Assembly (NCBI RefSeq): GCF_019655335.1
Contig: NZ_BPFD01000010.1
Location: forward strand, 1 to 64,000
From: Shewanella hafniensis
GTDB taxonomy: Bacteria > Pseudomonadota > Gammaproteobacteria > Enterobacterales > Shewanellaceae
Direction: 5' to 3'
DNA length: 64,000 nucleotides
Shown: piece after piece, positions 18,897 to 29,634 of the stretch
Numbering within the stretch: position 1 is the first letter of the stretch
How the letters are laid out: every line of letters starts with the position of its first letter
The notes under the pieces: model-generated
The model's input: only the letters and a program-made list of their open reading frames with translations
What the model was told of the DNA's origin: nothing
Databases searched by the model: none
Program-made: the position numbers and the translations under genes

Positions 18897-18915
18897 AGTT
18901 TAGAAACGACTGAGC

Positions 18916-21900
18916 TTATTCAGCTGAGCTTGGCTTCTCTTCTTTAGCTTTCTTCTCACGCTTACTGAAGATGCGCTCCACTATCACGAAGAATAATGGT
19001 ACGAAGAAAATACCTAGGAAGGTCGAGCTCATCATACCGCCAAGTACCGCAGTACCAATGGCGTTTTGGCTACCAGAACCCACACCCGAACTAATGGCTA
19101 ACGGCACAACACCTAAACCAAAGGCGAGAGACGTCATCAAAATAGGGCGCAAACGTACACGTACCGCATGCAGGGTCGCCTCGACTAAGCCAGAACCTTT
19201 CTCGTAGAACTCTTTCGCGAATTCCACAATCAAGATGGCATTCTTAGTTGCCAAACCTACTGTGGTTAACAGTCCGACTTGGAAGAATACGTCGTTTGGC
19301 AAGCCGCGACCATTCATTGCAATCAAGGCACCGATGATCCCGAGTGGCACCACAAGCACAACGGCAAACGGCACCGACCAGCTCTCATAGAGTGCAGCCA
19401 GTACGAGGAATACCACTAAGATCGACAAGGCATACAGCGCAGGCGCTTGGTTACCCGATAGACGCTCTTCGTACGATAAGCCGTTCCACTCAACACCAAA
19501 TCCAGGAGGAAGCTGCTTAGCAAGGTCCTCCATGATTTCCATCGCCGCGCCGGTACTGAACCCAGGAGCCGTAGCACCCTGAATGTTCATCGACGGTAAG
19601 CCGTTAAAGCGCTCTAGACGTGGGGAACCGTATTCCCATGTACCCGTCGCAAAGGCTGAGAATGGCACCATGTCGCCCTTGTTATTACGCACATACCAAG
19701 TGTCTAAATCTCCTGGTTGCATACGATACTGGGCATCACCTTGCACATACACTTTCTTCACGCGGCCGCGGTCAATAAAGTCGTTCACATAAGAACCACC
19801 CCAAGCCGTCGCAAGCACGCTGTTCACATTGGTGATTTCAATGCCTAACGCGCTTAACTTAGCGTGATCTACATGTAATTGATAAATCGGCGCATCTTCT
19901 TGGCCGTTAGGACGCACACCCACCAGATTTGGATTCTGTGCCGCCATGCCCAGTAGTTGGTTACGTGCCGCCACTAACTTCTCGTGACCTTGGCCGTTCT
20001 TATCCTGCAAGTACATGTCGAAACCGTTCGCCGTACCCAACTCGATAACCGCAGGCGGTACGAAGGCGAAAACTAAGGCATCTTTCATCTGGCCGAACAC
20101 ACCCATGGCACGACCCGCAATAGACTTAACATCCATGCCTGGCGCTTCACGTTCAGACCAATCCTTCAAGCCAACGAAAGCGATACCCATGTTTTGCCCT
20201 TGACCCGCAAAACTGAAGCCCGCCACGCTAAATACCGATCTCACGCCTTCTTCAGCCATAAAGTGATCAGAGACTTTCTCCAATACTTTTAAAGTGCTTT
20301 CTTGGGTTGAGTTAGTCGGCAAAATCGCTTGGGTAAACAAAATACCTTGGTCTTCATCTGGCAAGAAGGCGGTAGGCATACGGATGAAGATCCAACCCAC
20401 TGCAATCACCAGCACAACATAAATCGTCATCACTCTGAAGCTGCGTTTGATGATACCGGCCACGCTCGATTCATAACGATTAGTCAGCTTGTCGAAAGTA
20501 CGGTTAAACCAACCGAAGAAGCCTGTTTCTATGTGACCATGGCCCTTCTTGACTGGCTTTAACATAGTCGCACACAGTGCTGGCGTTAAAATCAACGCCA
20601 CCAGAACAGACAGCGCCATCGCAGAGACGATAGTGATAGAGAACTGACGGTAAATCACACCCGTTGAACCTGACATAAATGCCATAGGTACAAACACAGC
20701 AGATAGGGTCAGACCAATACCGACTAAGGCACCGGTAATTTGATCCATCGACTTACGCGTCGCTTCGAGTGGACTTAAGCCCTCTTCGGACATCACCCGC
20801 TCGACGTTTTCCACCACCACAATCGCATCGTCCACCAGCAAACCGATGGCGAGCACCATAGCGAACATGGTTAGGGTGTTAATCGAGAAACCCGCCATCG
20901 ATAGAATCGCAAAGGTACCCAGCAATACCACAGGCACTGCAATAGTCGGGATCAAGGTTGCACGGAAGTTTTGCAGGAAGAGGTACATGATAACGAACAC
21001 AAGTACGATAGCTTCAAGCAAGGTATGCACCACACCTTCGATAGATTGCTCAACGAAAGGCGTTGTATCGTATGGATAAACGACTTCTAATCCCTGCGGG
21101 AAGAAGGGCTTCATCTCAGCAATTTTTTCACGAACCGCTGATGCGGTATCCAGCGCGTTAGCACCCGTTGCCAGTTTAATCGCTAACCCTGTTGCAGGTT
21201 GACCATTATACAGTGACACCACGGCATAACTTTCAGAACCTAACTCAACTCGTGCCACATCACCGAGGAAGACATTTGCACCTGAAATATCCGATTTAAG
21301 GATAATCTTGCGAAACTCTTCCGCCGTTTGTAAGCGGCTTTGCGCCGATACAGTCGCGTTCAGCTCTTGGCCAGCCACAGATGGCGCGCCACCTAACTGT
21401 CCAGCGGAGACTTGAGCGTTTTGAGAACGAATCGCCGCAACAACATCTAAGCTGGTTAAGCTGTATTGAGTCAACTTCAACGGATCTAGCCATATACGCA
21501 TCGCGTATTGGGCACCGAACAGCTGAATTTCACCTACGCCCGGAACACGGCTCATAGGATCTTGAATGTTCGCACCCACGTAGTCGGCGATATCGCCTTT
21601 ATCTAACGAACCGTCGGTCGATACGAAGCCTAATACCATTAAGAAGCCTGAACTCGACTTGTTAACGTTAACCCCTTGCGACTGCACTTCTTGTGGTAAC
21701 AGGGTCATAGCGCCCTGTAACTTGTTCTGAACTTGAACCTGTGCAATATCCGGATCGGCTTCGGCGTTGAAGGTTAAGGTAATAGACGCATTACCAAAAC
21801 TGTCACTGGTTGAGGAGATATAACGGAGGTGATCGATACCCGTCATACGTTGCTCAATCACCTGAGTTACAGAATCTTCAACGATCTTAGCGGAAGCGCC

Positions 21901-22050
21901 AGGATAGTTGGCACTGATCACCACGGTCGGTGGTGCAATGTTAGGATATTGGGACACTGGCAGCGAGCGGATCGAGAGGATCCCCGCCAGCATAATAATC
22001 AAGGCGATCACCCACGCAAAGATGGGGCGATCAATAAAAAAACGTGCCAT
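18916..22050 (-). CDS. RND multidrug efflux permease (AcrB/MexB type)
   Basis: 1044 residues, full length for the HAE1 family. The N-terminus [40 protein letters not shown], the TM4 proton-relay motif [20 protein letters not shown] with both Asp residues, and the C-terminal [20 protein letters not shown] are all present. It exports hydrophobic drugs or metabolites using the proton gradient. It starts 9 bases after the adaptor stop. No outer-membrane factor or local TetR regulator is adjacent, so a TolC-like protein elsewhere must complete the pump. Confidence 0.97.
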   Translation of the reverse strand: MARFFIDRPIFAWVIALIIMLAGILSIRSLPVSQYPNIAPPTVVISANYPGASAKIVEDSVTQVIEQRMTGIDHLRYISSTSDSFGNASITLTFNAEADPDIAQVQVQNKLQGAMTLLPQEVQSQGVNVNKSSSGFLMVLGFVSTDGSLDKGDIADYVGANIQDPMSRVPGVGEIQLFGAQYAMRIWLDPLKLTQYSLTSLDVVAAIRSQNAQVSAGQLGGAPSVAGQELNATVSAQSRLQTAEEFRKIILKSDISGANVFLGDVARVELGSESYAVVSLYNGQPATGLAIKLATGANALDTASAVREKIAEMKPFFPQGLEVVYPYDTTPFVEQSIEGVVHTLLEAIVLVFVIMYLFLQNFRATLIPTIAVPVVLLGTFAILSMAGFSINTLTMFAMVLAIGLLVDDAIVVVENVERVMSEEGLSPLEATRKSMDQITGALVGIGLTLSAVFVPMAFMSGSTGVIYRQFSITIVSAMALSVLVALILTPALCATMLKPVKKGHGHIETGFFGWFNRTFDKLTNRYESSVAGIIKRSFRVMTIYVVLVIAVGWIFIRMPTAFLPDEDQGILFTQAILPTNSTQESTLKVLEKVSDHFMAEEGVRSVFSVAGFSFAGQGQNMGIAFVGLKDWSEREAPGMDVKSIAGRAMGVFGQMKDALVFAFVPPAVIELGTANGFDMYLQDKNGQGHEKLVAARNQLLGMAAQNPNLVGVRPNGQEDAPIYQLHVDHAKLSALGIEITNVNSVLATAWGGSYVNDFIDRGRVKKVYVQGDAQYRMQPGDLDTWYVRNNKGDMVPFSAFATGTWEYGSPRLERFNGLPSMNIQGATAPGFSTGAAMEIMEDLAKQLPPGFGVEWNGLSYEERLSGNQAPALYALSILVVFLVLAALYESWSVPFAVVLVVPLGIIGALIAMNGRGLPNDVFFQVGLLTTVGLATKNAILIVEFAKEFYEKGSGLVEATLHAVRVRLRPILMTSLAFGLGVVPLAISSGVGSGSQNAIGTAVLGGMMSSTFLGIFFVPLFFVIVERIFSKREKKAKEEKPSSAE

Positions 22051-22059
22051 AGCTATGCC

Positions 22060-23205
22060 CTATTGTGCTTGCGTTTCAGAAATAACTTTGGTGGTTACTG
22101 GAGCGCCGGGACGAACTTTCTGTAATCCTTCCACAATCAACTTATCGCCCACAGCTAAACCAGAAGTGACTCGCCATTGGTTGTTAATCACTTCAGCGGT
22201 CGTCACAGTTTTCGCTTCGACTAAACCTTGGTCATTCACCACCATCGCCACAGCTTCACCTTTAGAGTTACGCGTAATCGCTTTTTGCGGAACTAAGATA
22301 GCCTGTGGGTCCGTGCCCGCATTTAACATAGCGCGAACATACATACCCGGTAATAAGATACCTTCAGGGTTAGGAAATTCAGCGCGCAGAATGACTGAAC
22401 CAGTGTTTGGATCCACACTCACTTCAGCGAACTGCAACTTACCCGGATGACTGTATTGACTGCCATCTTCGAGCAACAATTGCACGTCTGCATTTTCTGA
22501 CGCTTGTAGCTTACCTTGCTTCAACTTAGCCTTAAGACGTAACAACTGCGCACTCGATTGCGCGATATCCACATTGATAGGATCAAGTTGTTGAATCGTC
22601 GCCAATGTTTGGCTTTGGTTGGCGGTCACTAACGCACCCGCAGTCACACTCGATTTACCGATACGACCAGAGATAGGCGCTAATACTTCAGTGTATTGCA
22701 GGTTGATTTTAGCTGTGTTGATCGCAGCTTCTGCCACTGTGACATTCGCTAATGCTTCTTTGTAAGCCGCTTCAGCTTCATCAAATTCTTGCTTACTGAT
22801 GGCGTTGGTTTTCACCAGTTGCTGATAACGTGCCGCCTTAGCTTTTGCTGAGGCTAAACCCGCATTGGCTCTGGCTAAATCGGCATTGGCACTGACTAAC
22901 GCAGCTTTGTAAGTTGAAGAGTCAATCTGATACAAGGATTCACCCTGTTTCACATTGCCGCCTTCAACAAAACTACGCTTAGTGATAATACCGTTAACCT
23001 GTGGACGAACTTCAGCCTCGAGGAAAGCTTTACTGCGTCCTGGTAATTCCACCTGAATCACTTGTGGCTGGGCAACAACATTAAGGATTCCCACTTCCAT
23101 ACTACGTGGACCAGCACCCGCCTGAGCGCTCTCTTCTTGAGGGCTGCAAGCTGCCATCCATAACGCCACGCTTATAACTGAGGCAAGTTTAATTGTCTGC
23201 CGCAT
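22060..23205 (-). CDS. RND efflux periplasmic adaptor lipoprotein (AcrA/MexA type)
   Basis: 381 residues from ATG 23205, chosen because AAGGAG lies 7 bases upstream; the ORF extends 27 codons further with no ribosome site. A lipoprotein signal (LWMAAC) gives a lipidated N-terminal Cys. Barrel-sandwich and hairpin domains follow (EVRPQVNGIITKRSFVEGGNVKQG, read in parts; LAPISGRIGKSSVTAGALV). It couples the permease downstream to an outer-membrane channel. Confidence 0.95.
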   Translation of the reverse strand: MRQTIKLASVISVALWMAACSPQEESAQAGAGPRSMEVGILNVVAQPQVIQVELPGRSKAFLEAEVRPQVNGIITKRSFVEGGNVKQGESLYQIDSSTYKAALVSANADLARANAGLASAKAKAARYQQLVKTNAISKQEFDEAEAAYKEALANVTVAEAAINTAKINLQYTEVLAPISGRIGKSSVTAGALVTANQSQTLATIQQLDPINVDIAQSSAQLLRLKAKLKQGKLQASENADVQLLLEDGSQYSHPGKLQFAEVSVDPNTGSVILRAEFPNPEGILLPGMYVRAMLNAGTDPQAILVPQKAITRNSKGEAVAMVVNDQGLVEAKTVTTAEVINNQWRVTSGLAVGDKLIVEGLQKVRPGAPVTTKVISETQAQ

Positions 23206-24110
23206 GAGAACTCCTTCAAATATTAACTGCCCACATACCAGTACACTTATTGCGCTGACACGAGCCGTAATTGTAACTAAAATCAAATCCGTTATTTATC
23301 TCATAGCCTATATGAATCAACAAGGAAGATAACGAAACTAAATTGTAAACTAATGAAAATTTTCACTCATTCAGCATTACTATATTCATCGAATTGTTAT
23401 TCGATTTAAAAAATCGGTTAACTTTGAGTGGCATTGTTAGGGGGATATGCCGTAAAACACCCAATAAGCCTACTCCATATTGAATATGTTGCAAATCTGT
23501 TCATATTCTAGACTTGCGGCAGGCCAAGGCCCACAGCTCAATGACGTTAGCTTAACCGCCACTTGTTGCAATAATTTGTACATAGAGACGAAAACACAGC
23601 GCTGCTGTTTTTACTCAGGCCACTCTCAGCATCAAATCGTTAAAAACGACCCTATTAAAACTGATAATACCGAAAGAGAGTAAGCAAAGAATTGGCTTCA
23701 GACTACCAGCGCGTAAAAAACATCATTTAGCGGATTCATGTGCAATTTGTTACCTCAAACCGCTTAATATGGCCGAAATGCGGTGCCAATGGTTTAAGTC
23801 AAACCCACAACAATAAAATTAACCGTCTCAAATCATACTGAGCGGGTTATTTTAGTGATTCCCCATAGGCGGAGCAAACCCGAAATCCAGTTTAATACCC
23901 CATTAAATGAAACTCAGACTCCCACAAATAACACTTCTTTAATGACGAATATTGCTTACAAAGCTAAAAACTCCTCGCTTTAAAACGCATTTGTTCATAT
24001 TCATTCACATATTTTCGTGATTGGTTCATTCCAAGCATCACGGCTATTCACAACTTATTTTTACGATAATGGTGCGCTAACAACTCCCAATATTTTGAAA
24101 TAATTTTGAG
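23206..24110. other. long divergent intergenic region
   Basis: About 905 bases between the divergent adaptor gene and the TorF-like gene. It is AT-rich and has no convincing coding sequence. A short inverted repeat CGATT / AATCG lies near 23402-23416 and CGTGAT-N15-ATCACG at 24016-24042. No terminator-type hairpin was seen. Confidence 0.5.
24016..24042. promoter_or_regulatory. inverted repeat upstream of TorF-like gene
   Basis: CGTGAT and ATCACG separated by 15 bases, about 70 bases before the start at 24111. The spacing does not match CRP (TGTGA-N6-TCACA). Possible operator, unsupported by any regulator nearby. Confidence 0.25.
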
Positions 24111-24857
24111 ATGATGATTATGAAGACTCGCACTACATTTTTGCTTAGCGGGGCGTTACTTTCCCTTGCTATGACTGTCCAAGCGGCCGATGACAACCAG
24201 CTCTTAGGCGGTACGATTAATGCCAATGTTAACTTTGCCTCCGATTATGTATTCCGCGGTGAATCTGAAACCTTAGATGGTGATATCCCCGTAGTGCAAG
24301 GCACCTTAAGCTGGAATCATAATGAAGGTTGGTATGCAGGGGTATTTAGCTCCAACATCAAGTTTGCCGATCCTAATTTAGAGATAGTTACCGCGCCTTT
24401 TATCGGCAAAGCCGGTGAATTTGGCGACTCAGGATTTACCTATGATGTAATGCTATTTTCATACCTCTACCCGGGTGCATCCTATTCAAATTACACAGAA
24501 CTCTGGCTCAAAGTCGGCAAACAGTTTGGCCGTGCCAACCTGCAATTAGAAGTCACGCCCACAGTCGATGACTGGTTTGGAGTCGATGGCTGGCACGGCG
24601 TGAACTACGCCTTACATCCAAGCTATAACTTCGATAATGGCGTGAAAATCTCAGGCTCTGTCGGTTATCAAGACTTGAGCGGTGAAGGTGCTGAAGGTTG
24701 GGGGCACTGGAACTTAGGTCTAAGCAAAATGTTCTACGGGCTTAATTTTGATGTCCGTTACCACGGCAGCACAGTCGATACCGACCATAAAGTCTATGGT
24801 ACTCAGACTGAAATCTTCGATGACAGATTTGTGGTTGGCATCAGCAAAAGTTTTTAA
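24111..24857 (+). CDS. TorF-family putative outer-membrane porin
   Basis: 248 residues. A signal peptide ending VQAAD is followed by a beta-rich protein with alternating aromatic strands and a terminal Phe (VVGISKSF), typical of outer-membrane barrels. NFASDYVFRGESETLDGDIP is the hallmark of the TIGR02001/TorF group common in Shewanella. Three ATGs lie close together (24111, 24114, 24120); the third gives the most typical signal peptide. The substrate is unknown. A terminator follows at 24923. Confidence 0.85.
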   Translation: MMIMKTRTTFLLSGALLSLAMTVQAADDNQLLGGTINANVNFASDYVFRGESETLDGDIPVVQGTLSWNHNEGWYAGVFSSNIKFADPNLEIVTAPFIGKAGEFGDSGFTYDVMLFSYLYPGASYSNYTELWLKVGKQFGRANLQLEVTPTVDDWFGVDGWHGVNYALHPSYNFDNGVKISGSVGYQDLSGEGAEGWGHWNLGLSKMFYGLNFDVRYHGSTVDTDHKVYGTQTEIFDDRFVVGISKSF

Positions 24858-24922
24858 GTTTAGTTAGTCGCGTTACCCGCTGCTTCCCTGCGGCACTCCA
24901 GTGGCTTGATAAATAGAGCCTT

Positions 24923-24949
24923 GACCAGCCCCCGCGGCTGGTCTTTTTT
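24923..24949 (+). terminator. rho-independent terminator after TorF-like gene
   Basis: Perfect 8-bp stem GACCAGCC / GGCTGGTC with loop CCCGC and six T directly after. Confidence 0.92.
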
Positions 24950-24982
24950 ATGTTGCGCTTACAAGTGCTAAATCTAAATATC

Positions 24983-25672
24983 CTAAATTCGATTATCCCC
25001 TACACTACAGGCCAAAATACGGCTGATGTCGGCCAAACAACGCCCTGATTCCTGTTGCCACTGATTAAATACAGCTTGTACTTGTTTAAGCGCTGTCTGC
25101 GACGTAAAACCTGCATCGACCAATTTGTGCGCTTTAAAATAGCCTTGCACATCATCGGTTAACAAAAAGGTATCTTTACCAATACCGCGCAGAAAATAAG
25201 GACCTGTGTTGCCGCCCAATCGAGTACCACGTTTCTTCAACAGTGCCCATAAACCGATAATATCCTGCGTCGGCCAAGCGGCGATCAGCTGCGCCAAGCT
25301 ACCATGTTCGCGAGCAATATCGTGGATCATTAAAGCATTATCATAAATGGCTTGGGTCTTTTTTAAATGGCGGATCAGCGTCGCATCACTCGCCCGCGCT
25401 TGAATTTGCTCTGGAGATAACATCAAGACTTTATGCGGTTCAAACCCAAAGAATGACTTCTCATATTCAGGCCATTTATTAACAACTACCCGCCATACAA
25501 AGCCACTTTGAAACACCTGACGACTCATCGCAGACAATAATTCAGCATCCCGATACTGGCGAATTTCATCATCGGACAGGCAACCAGATAATAAGGCTTC
25601 GAGCCCCGCAGGGCCGCCTTTGCGCTCACTGGCTCTGGCATAAATAGATGAAAAACGCTCTAACTGGCTCAT
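24983..25672 (-). CDS. Tag-like DNA-3-methyladenine glycosylase I family protein
   Basis: 229 residues from ATG 25672, which has AAAGG about 8 bases upstream; a longer ORF starts at 25705. The helix-hairpin-helix glycosylase core resembles Tag: QVFQSGFVWRVVVNKWPEYE, FGFEPHKVL, then RHLKKTQAIYDNAL. The position of Tag's catalytic Glu appears to be Gln here, and the N-terminal Cys/His zinc ligands of Tag are absent. Base-excision repair is the family role, but this divergent member may have another substrate or be inactive. Confidence 0.8.
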   Translation of the reverse strand: MSQLERFSSIYARASERKGGPAGLEALLSGCLSDDEIRQYRDAELLSAMSRQVFQSGFVWRVVVNKWPEYEKSFFGFEPHKVLMLSPEQIQARASDATLIRHLKKTQAIYDNALMIHDIAREHGSLAQLIAAWPTQDIIGLWALLKKRGTRLGGNTGPYFLRGIGKDTFLLTDDVQGYFKAHKLVDAGFTSQTALKQVQAVFNQWQQESGRCLADISRILACSVGDNRI

Positions 25673-25879
25673 ATTATTACCTTTAAAATAATTAAATCCC
25701 GACACTTTTGAAATGTCGTTAATAATACCGATTTTTATCCTTGATGGATCATTTGGCTTTGCCGCGAAAAATTGGCTTTGCCCCTACATTTTTTAGAAAA
25801 ACTCCTACAGCAAGCGCTTCAATTGCGACTAAAGTTAAGGCGTAAAGTCAGTAAAATACAGGGTTTGGAGTGAGTGCCT

Positions 25880-26527
25880 ATGGAGCTTTTTTATCATCCC
25901 TTATCACGCTATTCGCAAAAGGTGTTGATCGCACTTTATGAAAAGCAGGCCAATTTCTATCCCAGAATCATAGATCTGCGCGACCCTTTTTCACGCAAGG
26001 AATTTCACCAAACCTATCCACAGGCAAGAGTTCCGCTACTCAAAACCCAGGATGATCAGTTGATCCCCGAGTCCAGCATTATTATCGAATACCTAGATAG
26101 GCATTTTAATAACAGTACCCAGTTGCTGCCCCAAGAACCGCAACGCAATTTACAGGTGCGTTTGTTCGATCGCATCATAGACAACGATATTAACAACCCT
26201 TTATTTCAATTAGAAAAATTAAAGCACATCGAGGACAGCAACGAGTTCGAAATCAAACAATTAGAGAAACAACTACTGGCCCAGTTTCAACGCTTAGACA
26301 CCCAGCTCACGCAACACCATTGGGTCTGTGGCGACAGTTTTACCTTAGCCGACTGTGCACTCATCCCTTGCTTAAGCTATAGCTTCCAACATCTAAACCT
26401 GTTGGATTTAGATGAAATCGTGCGCTATTGGCAACAGGCACAACTGCGTGGCGCTTGGATGTTAGTACAAGAAGAGGTGTTACTGGCTGAGATGGAGGAA
26501 ACGGCAGGAATAAGAGGCATACCTTAG
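25880..26527 (+). CDS. glutathione S-transferase family protein
   Basis: 215 residues from ATG 25880 (GGAG 9 bases upstream; a GTG two codons earlier is too close to it). It has an N-terminal thioredoxin-like domain (about 1-80) with YHPLSRYSQKV, ARVPLL and the glutathione-binding PESSIIIEYLDRH (cis-Pro and Glu-Ser). The helical C-terminal domain has GDSFTLADCALIP. SspA and GstA relatives share these. It is a cytosolic single gene; the substrate is unknown. Confidence 0.92.
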   Translation: MELFYHPLSRYSQKVLIALYEKQANFYPRIIDLRDPFSRKEFHQTYPQARVPLLKTQDDQLIPESSIIIEYLDRHFNNSTQLLPQEPQRNLQVRLFDRIIDNDINNPLFQLEKLKHIEDSNEFEIKQLEKQLLAQFQRLDTQLTQHHWVCGDSFTLADCALIPCLSYSFQHLNLLDLDEIVRYWQQAQLRGAWMLVQEEVLLAEMEETAGIRGIP

Positions 26528-26551
26528 CGGGTAAGTCATGCCTCTACACAG

Positions 26552-27082
26552 TCACATATTGCGTTCTTTCTTCAACTGCAAAAATGCTTTCCACTTCACG
26601 ACTTCTGGCGGTAATTCAGGTGCGGCATCGGTATAACCCGCCTCTTTCACTAACACATCGAGCGGCACTTGCTTACCTTTGCACACAAATACACCGCGCA
26701 CATGGACGATACAATGTAGGCCACGTTCGCTCACAAAGCGTTGTTCAATATAGAAATACTTCTCATCCCAGCCAACAACTTTGGTTTCAATCTCAAAGGT
26801 TTTTAGCGGCTTGATATCGCGAATATAGGTAAATTCGGCAGCGTTAACTATCGGCATCCACTTCAACTTTAAGAAACGTTTTAGCAGACCCATCTCGGCT
26901 AACATATAAGTCCGCGCCAGATCCATAAATGCAGGATAGCGAGAATTAGTCAGATGGAAATTGATATCGCAATCGCTCGGTAACGCCCGATAGGTGATAC
27001 GGCTAGTTCCGAGAAAATCAATTTTACGGCAGTGGCGCGTGCGCCAGAATAACAACCAAAACAAACGAAAATACAGATTCAT
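26552..27082 (-). CDS. hotdog-fold thioesterase-like protein (4HBT/THEM6 type)
   Basis: 176 residues. The hotdog core carries ALPSDCDINFHLTNSRYPAFMD, the D-x-N-x-H-x-x-N-x-Y pattern of 4-hydroxybenzoyl-CoA thioesterase relatives, then YFYIEQRFVSERG. The hydrophobic, basic N-terminus (YFRLFWLLFW) could associate with membrane. It likely hydrolyses an acyl-CoA or acyl-ACP. It is convergent with the GST gene and shares a bidirectional terminator region with prlC upstream. Confidence 0.85.
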   Translation of the reverse strand: MNLYFRLFWLLFWRTRHCRKIDFLGTSRITYRALPSDCDINFHLTNSRYPAFMDLARTYMLAEMGLLKRFLKLKWMPIVNAAEFTYIRDIKPLKTFEIETKVVGWDEKYFYIEQRFVSERGLHCIVHVRGVFVCKGKQVPLDVLVKEAGYTDAAPELPPEVVKWKAFLQLKKERNM

Positions 27083-27155
27083 AACCAGTCGCCCTTAAAA
27101 TAAGAGCCACAGGCTAACAGAGGTCATACCACAGGGCAAGCGTGAATCAGATCAC

Positions 27156-27182
27156 AAAAAAGACGCCCTAAGGCGTCTTTTT
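27156..27182. terminator. bidirectional-type terminator
   Basis: AAAAAGACGCC / GGCGTCTTTTT, loop CTAA, perfect 11-bp stem with A and T flanks. It lies past the prlC stop on the minus strand and before the thioesterase promoter. Confidence 0.9.
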
Positions 27183-27270
27183 ATCGTTCAACTAAGCTCA
27201 TTGGCCTGAGATAACCAGCCAGTTAAAATTGGCAAGTTTATCTTTTATCGCAATAGCTTACGCATTAAAT

Positions 27271-29310
27271 CTATGCCGCAATGCCCGAATATCTTAACAG
27301 GGCATCAATATTCGGCTCGCGTCCCATAAACTGTTTAAACAAGTCCATCGGCTCGGCTGAACCACCCATTTCAAGGATATTGTGCAGGAAGCGACGACCC
27401 GTTTCAGGGTTAAAAATACCTTCCTCTTCGAAGCGGGAAAACGCATCCGCCGACAGCACTTCAGCCCATTTATAGCTGTAATAACCTGCGGCATAACCGC
27501 CCGCAAAAATGTGGGCAAAACCATGTTGGAAACGGTTAAAGTCTGGCGGCGTTAATACGGCCACCTGACGACGCACTTCGTCTAAGGTTTCTTGAATACG
27601 CGCGCCTTTTGCTGGGTCGTATTCGTGGTGCATTCTAAAATCGAACAGCGAGAACTCGAGTTGACGCAACATCATCATCCCAGATTGGAAGTTTTTCGCC
27701 GCCAGCATCTTATCTAACAAGGCTTTAGGTAATGGCTCGCCCGTTTCGAAGTGGCCAGAAATTTCGGCTAATGCCTCTTCCTGCCAGCACCAGTTTTCCA
27801 TAAATTGGCTTGGTAACTCGACCGCATCCCAAGGCACACCATTGATACCTGACACGCCTGCAACATCGATTTTGGTCAGCATGTGGTGGATACCATGGCC
27901 AAATTCGTGGAACAGGGTTGTCACTTCATCATGGGTAAACAGCGCAGGTTTGCCATCGACCGGACCATTAAAGTTACAGGTCAAATAGGCCACTGGCTTT
28001 TGTAATCCATTGGCGGTTTGACGGCGCACGCGGCAGTCATCCATCCAAGCGCCACCACGTTTACCTGTGCGGGCATATAAATCGAGGTAGAAACTACCTC
28101 TGTGTTCGCCGGTTTCGTCATGAATATCGAAGAAACGCACGTCCTTATGCCAACGGTCAAAGTCTTTTTGCTCGACAATCTTAAGGCCGAATAAACGCGA
28201 TACTGTGTAGAACAAACCCGAGAGCACTTTATCTTCGGGGAAGTATGGACGCAGGATTTCCTGTGAAATCTCATACTTATGCTGCTGCAACTTCTCAGCA
28301 TAGAAACTTAAGTCCCAAGAGGCCATTTCAGTCACGCCATATTCGGCCTCAGCAAACGCTCTCAGCTCAGCCAGTTCTGCCTTAGCTTGATCCTTTGAGC
28401 GCAGCGCTAATTCATTTAAAAATGCCATCACCTGCGCCGGCGTTTCAGCCATTTTCGTCGCTAGGGATTTGTCAGCAAAACTGTCAAAACCGAGTAACAA
28501 TGCGAGTTCGTGGCGCAAAGCAAGAATTTCGTCCATCAGCGGGCTGTTATCAAACTCTCCGGCATTGGGACCTTGATCTGAAGCGCGAGTGACAAACGCA
28601 CGGTAGCATTCTTCCCTAAGACTGCGGTTTTCGCTGTAGGTCATGACGGGTAGATAAGAGGGGAAATCTAAGGTAAATAACCAACCTTCTAGCTCACGCG
28701 ACTGCGCCATCGCTTTAGCGGCGGCTTTGGCAGACTCGGGCAAACCAGCAAGCTCAGCTTCATCAGTGATCAACTTAGTCCAAGCTTGCGTCGCATCCAG
28801 TAATTGATTCGAAAAACCACTGGTGAGTTCAGAAAGACGTTTTACAATCTCGCCATAACGCACTTTTTGCGCGTCATCTAAACCAATACCCGATAGTTCA
28901 AAGTCGCGCAGGCTGTGCTCTATCACCCTCTGCTGGGCTTGGCTCAAGTGTGCAAATTCATTGGATGCTCGCAGCGCTTTATAGGCTTGATACAAACCTT
29001 GGTGTTGGCCAACGTAAGTACCGTATTCCGATAAAAGAGGTAAACAAGCATCATGGGCGGCACGCCACTCATCTGTGCTGGTCACTGAATTCATATGGGA
29101 AACCGGCGACCAAATTTGGCTTAGTTCATCGTCAACCTGTTCTAATGGCGCGACCAAATTGTCCCAAGTGTAAGGACCTTGATTCTGCAGCACTTCATCA
29201 ATCTTAGTGCGGCACTGAGCAATGGCATGCTCAACGGCGACTTGAATATGTTCCGGTTTAATCTGTGAAAAAAGCGGTAATTTTGCGCCGCTAAGCAAAG
29301 GGTTGCTCAT
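27271..29310 (-). CDS. prlC: oligopeptidase A
   Basis: 679 residues, the usual length for this M3-family zinc peptidase. The active site FHEFGHGIHHML (HExxH) is at about residue 470, and the downstream Glu ligand lies in ELPSQFMENWCW. The N-terminus NPLLSGAKLPLFSQIKPEHI is typical. It degrades signal-peptide fragments and other short peptides in the cytoplasm. In E. coli the homologue sits beside rsmJ; here it is separated from rsmJ by about 17 kb. Confidence 0.98.
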   Translation of the reverse strand: MSNPLLSGAKLPLFSQIKPEHIQVAVEHAIAQCRTKIDEVLQNQGPYTWDNLVAPLEQVDDELSQIWSPVSHMNSVTSTDEWRAAHDACLPLLSEYGTYVGQHQGLYQAYKALRASNEFAHLSQAQQRVIEHSLRDFELSGIGLDDAQKVRYGEIVKRLSELTSGFSNQLLDATQAWTKLITDEAELAGLPESAKAAAKAMAQSRELEGWLFTLDFPSYLPVMTYSENRSLREECYRAFVTRASDQGPNAGEFDNSPLMDEILALRHELALLLGFDSFADKSLATKMAETPAQVMAFLNELALRSKDQAKAELAELRAFAEAEYGVTEMASWDLSFYAEKLQQHKYEISQEILRPYFPEDKVLSGLFYTVSRLFGLKIVEQKDFDRWHKDVRFFDIHDETGEHRGSFYLDLYARTGKRGGAWMDDCRVRRQTANGLQKPVAYLTCNFNGPVDGKPALFTHDEVTTLFHEFGHGIHHMLTKIDVAGVSGINGVPWDAVELPSQFMENWCWQEEALAEISGHFETGEPLPKALLDKMLAAKNFQSGMMMLRQLEFSLFDFRMHHEYDPAKGARIQETLDEVRRQVAVLTPPDFNRFQHGFAHIFAGGYAAGYYSYKWAEVLSADAFSRFEEEGIFNPETGRRFLHNILEMGGSAEPMDLFKQFMGREPNIDALLRYSGIAA

Positions 29311-29634
29311 TCTAACTCCTCAATAATCTGTATAGGGTGTACGCCCGAGCCACTTCAAGATGCGAGATGCAGGATCTTGAGGTTATTTGAGTATAAATAA
29401 GGGCTAATGTGCTATTTATCAAGGCAAGAAAACCGATTGTTCCCTTCGAATATCGCTATCTAGCTCGATTTCCTCTAAAAAAAAGTGAACTGGTTCGCAT
29501 TTAAGATTTACACTTAATTTACTTAAGTATTGTTGTTGGCTCGATCGCAAATCGAATCAATTCGCATTAATGTTTAAGTGCGTTCAAGGTACTATTCGCG
29601 TAACTCACGCACTGCTACCTAAATCAGCAAAAAT
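29311..29634. other. intergenic region between prlC and barrel protein
   Basis: 324 bases, AT-rich and divergent. It contains the palindrome ACTTAAGT near 29520 and no ORF or terminator worth reporting. Promoters for both flanking genes are expected here but none is clear. Confidence 0.45.

Noticed and set aside
23480-23683. 67-aa ORF in the adaptor/TorF intergenic region
   Set aside because: No ribosome site, no hydrophobic or domain pattern, and composition like surrounding non-coding DNA.
24016-24042. CRP site
   Set aside because: Arms CGTGAT/ATCACG are 15 bases apart; CRP needs TGTGA-N6-TCACA. Kept only as a weak unexplained inverted repeat.
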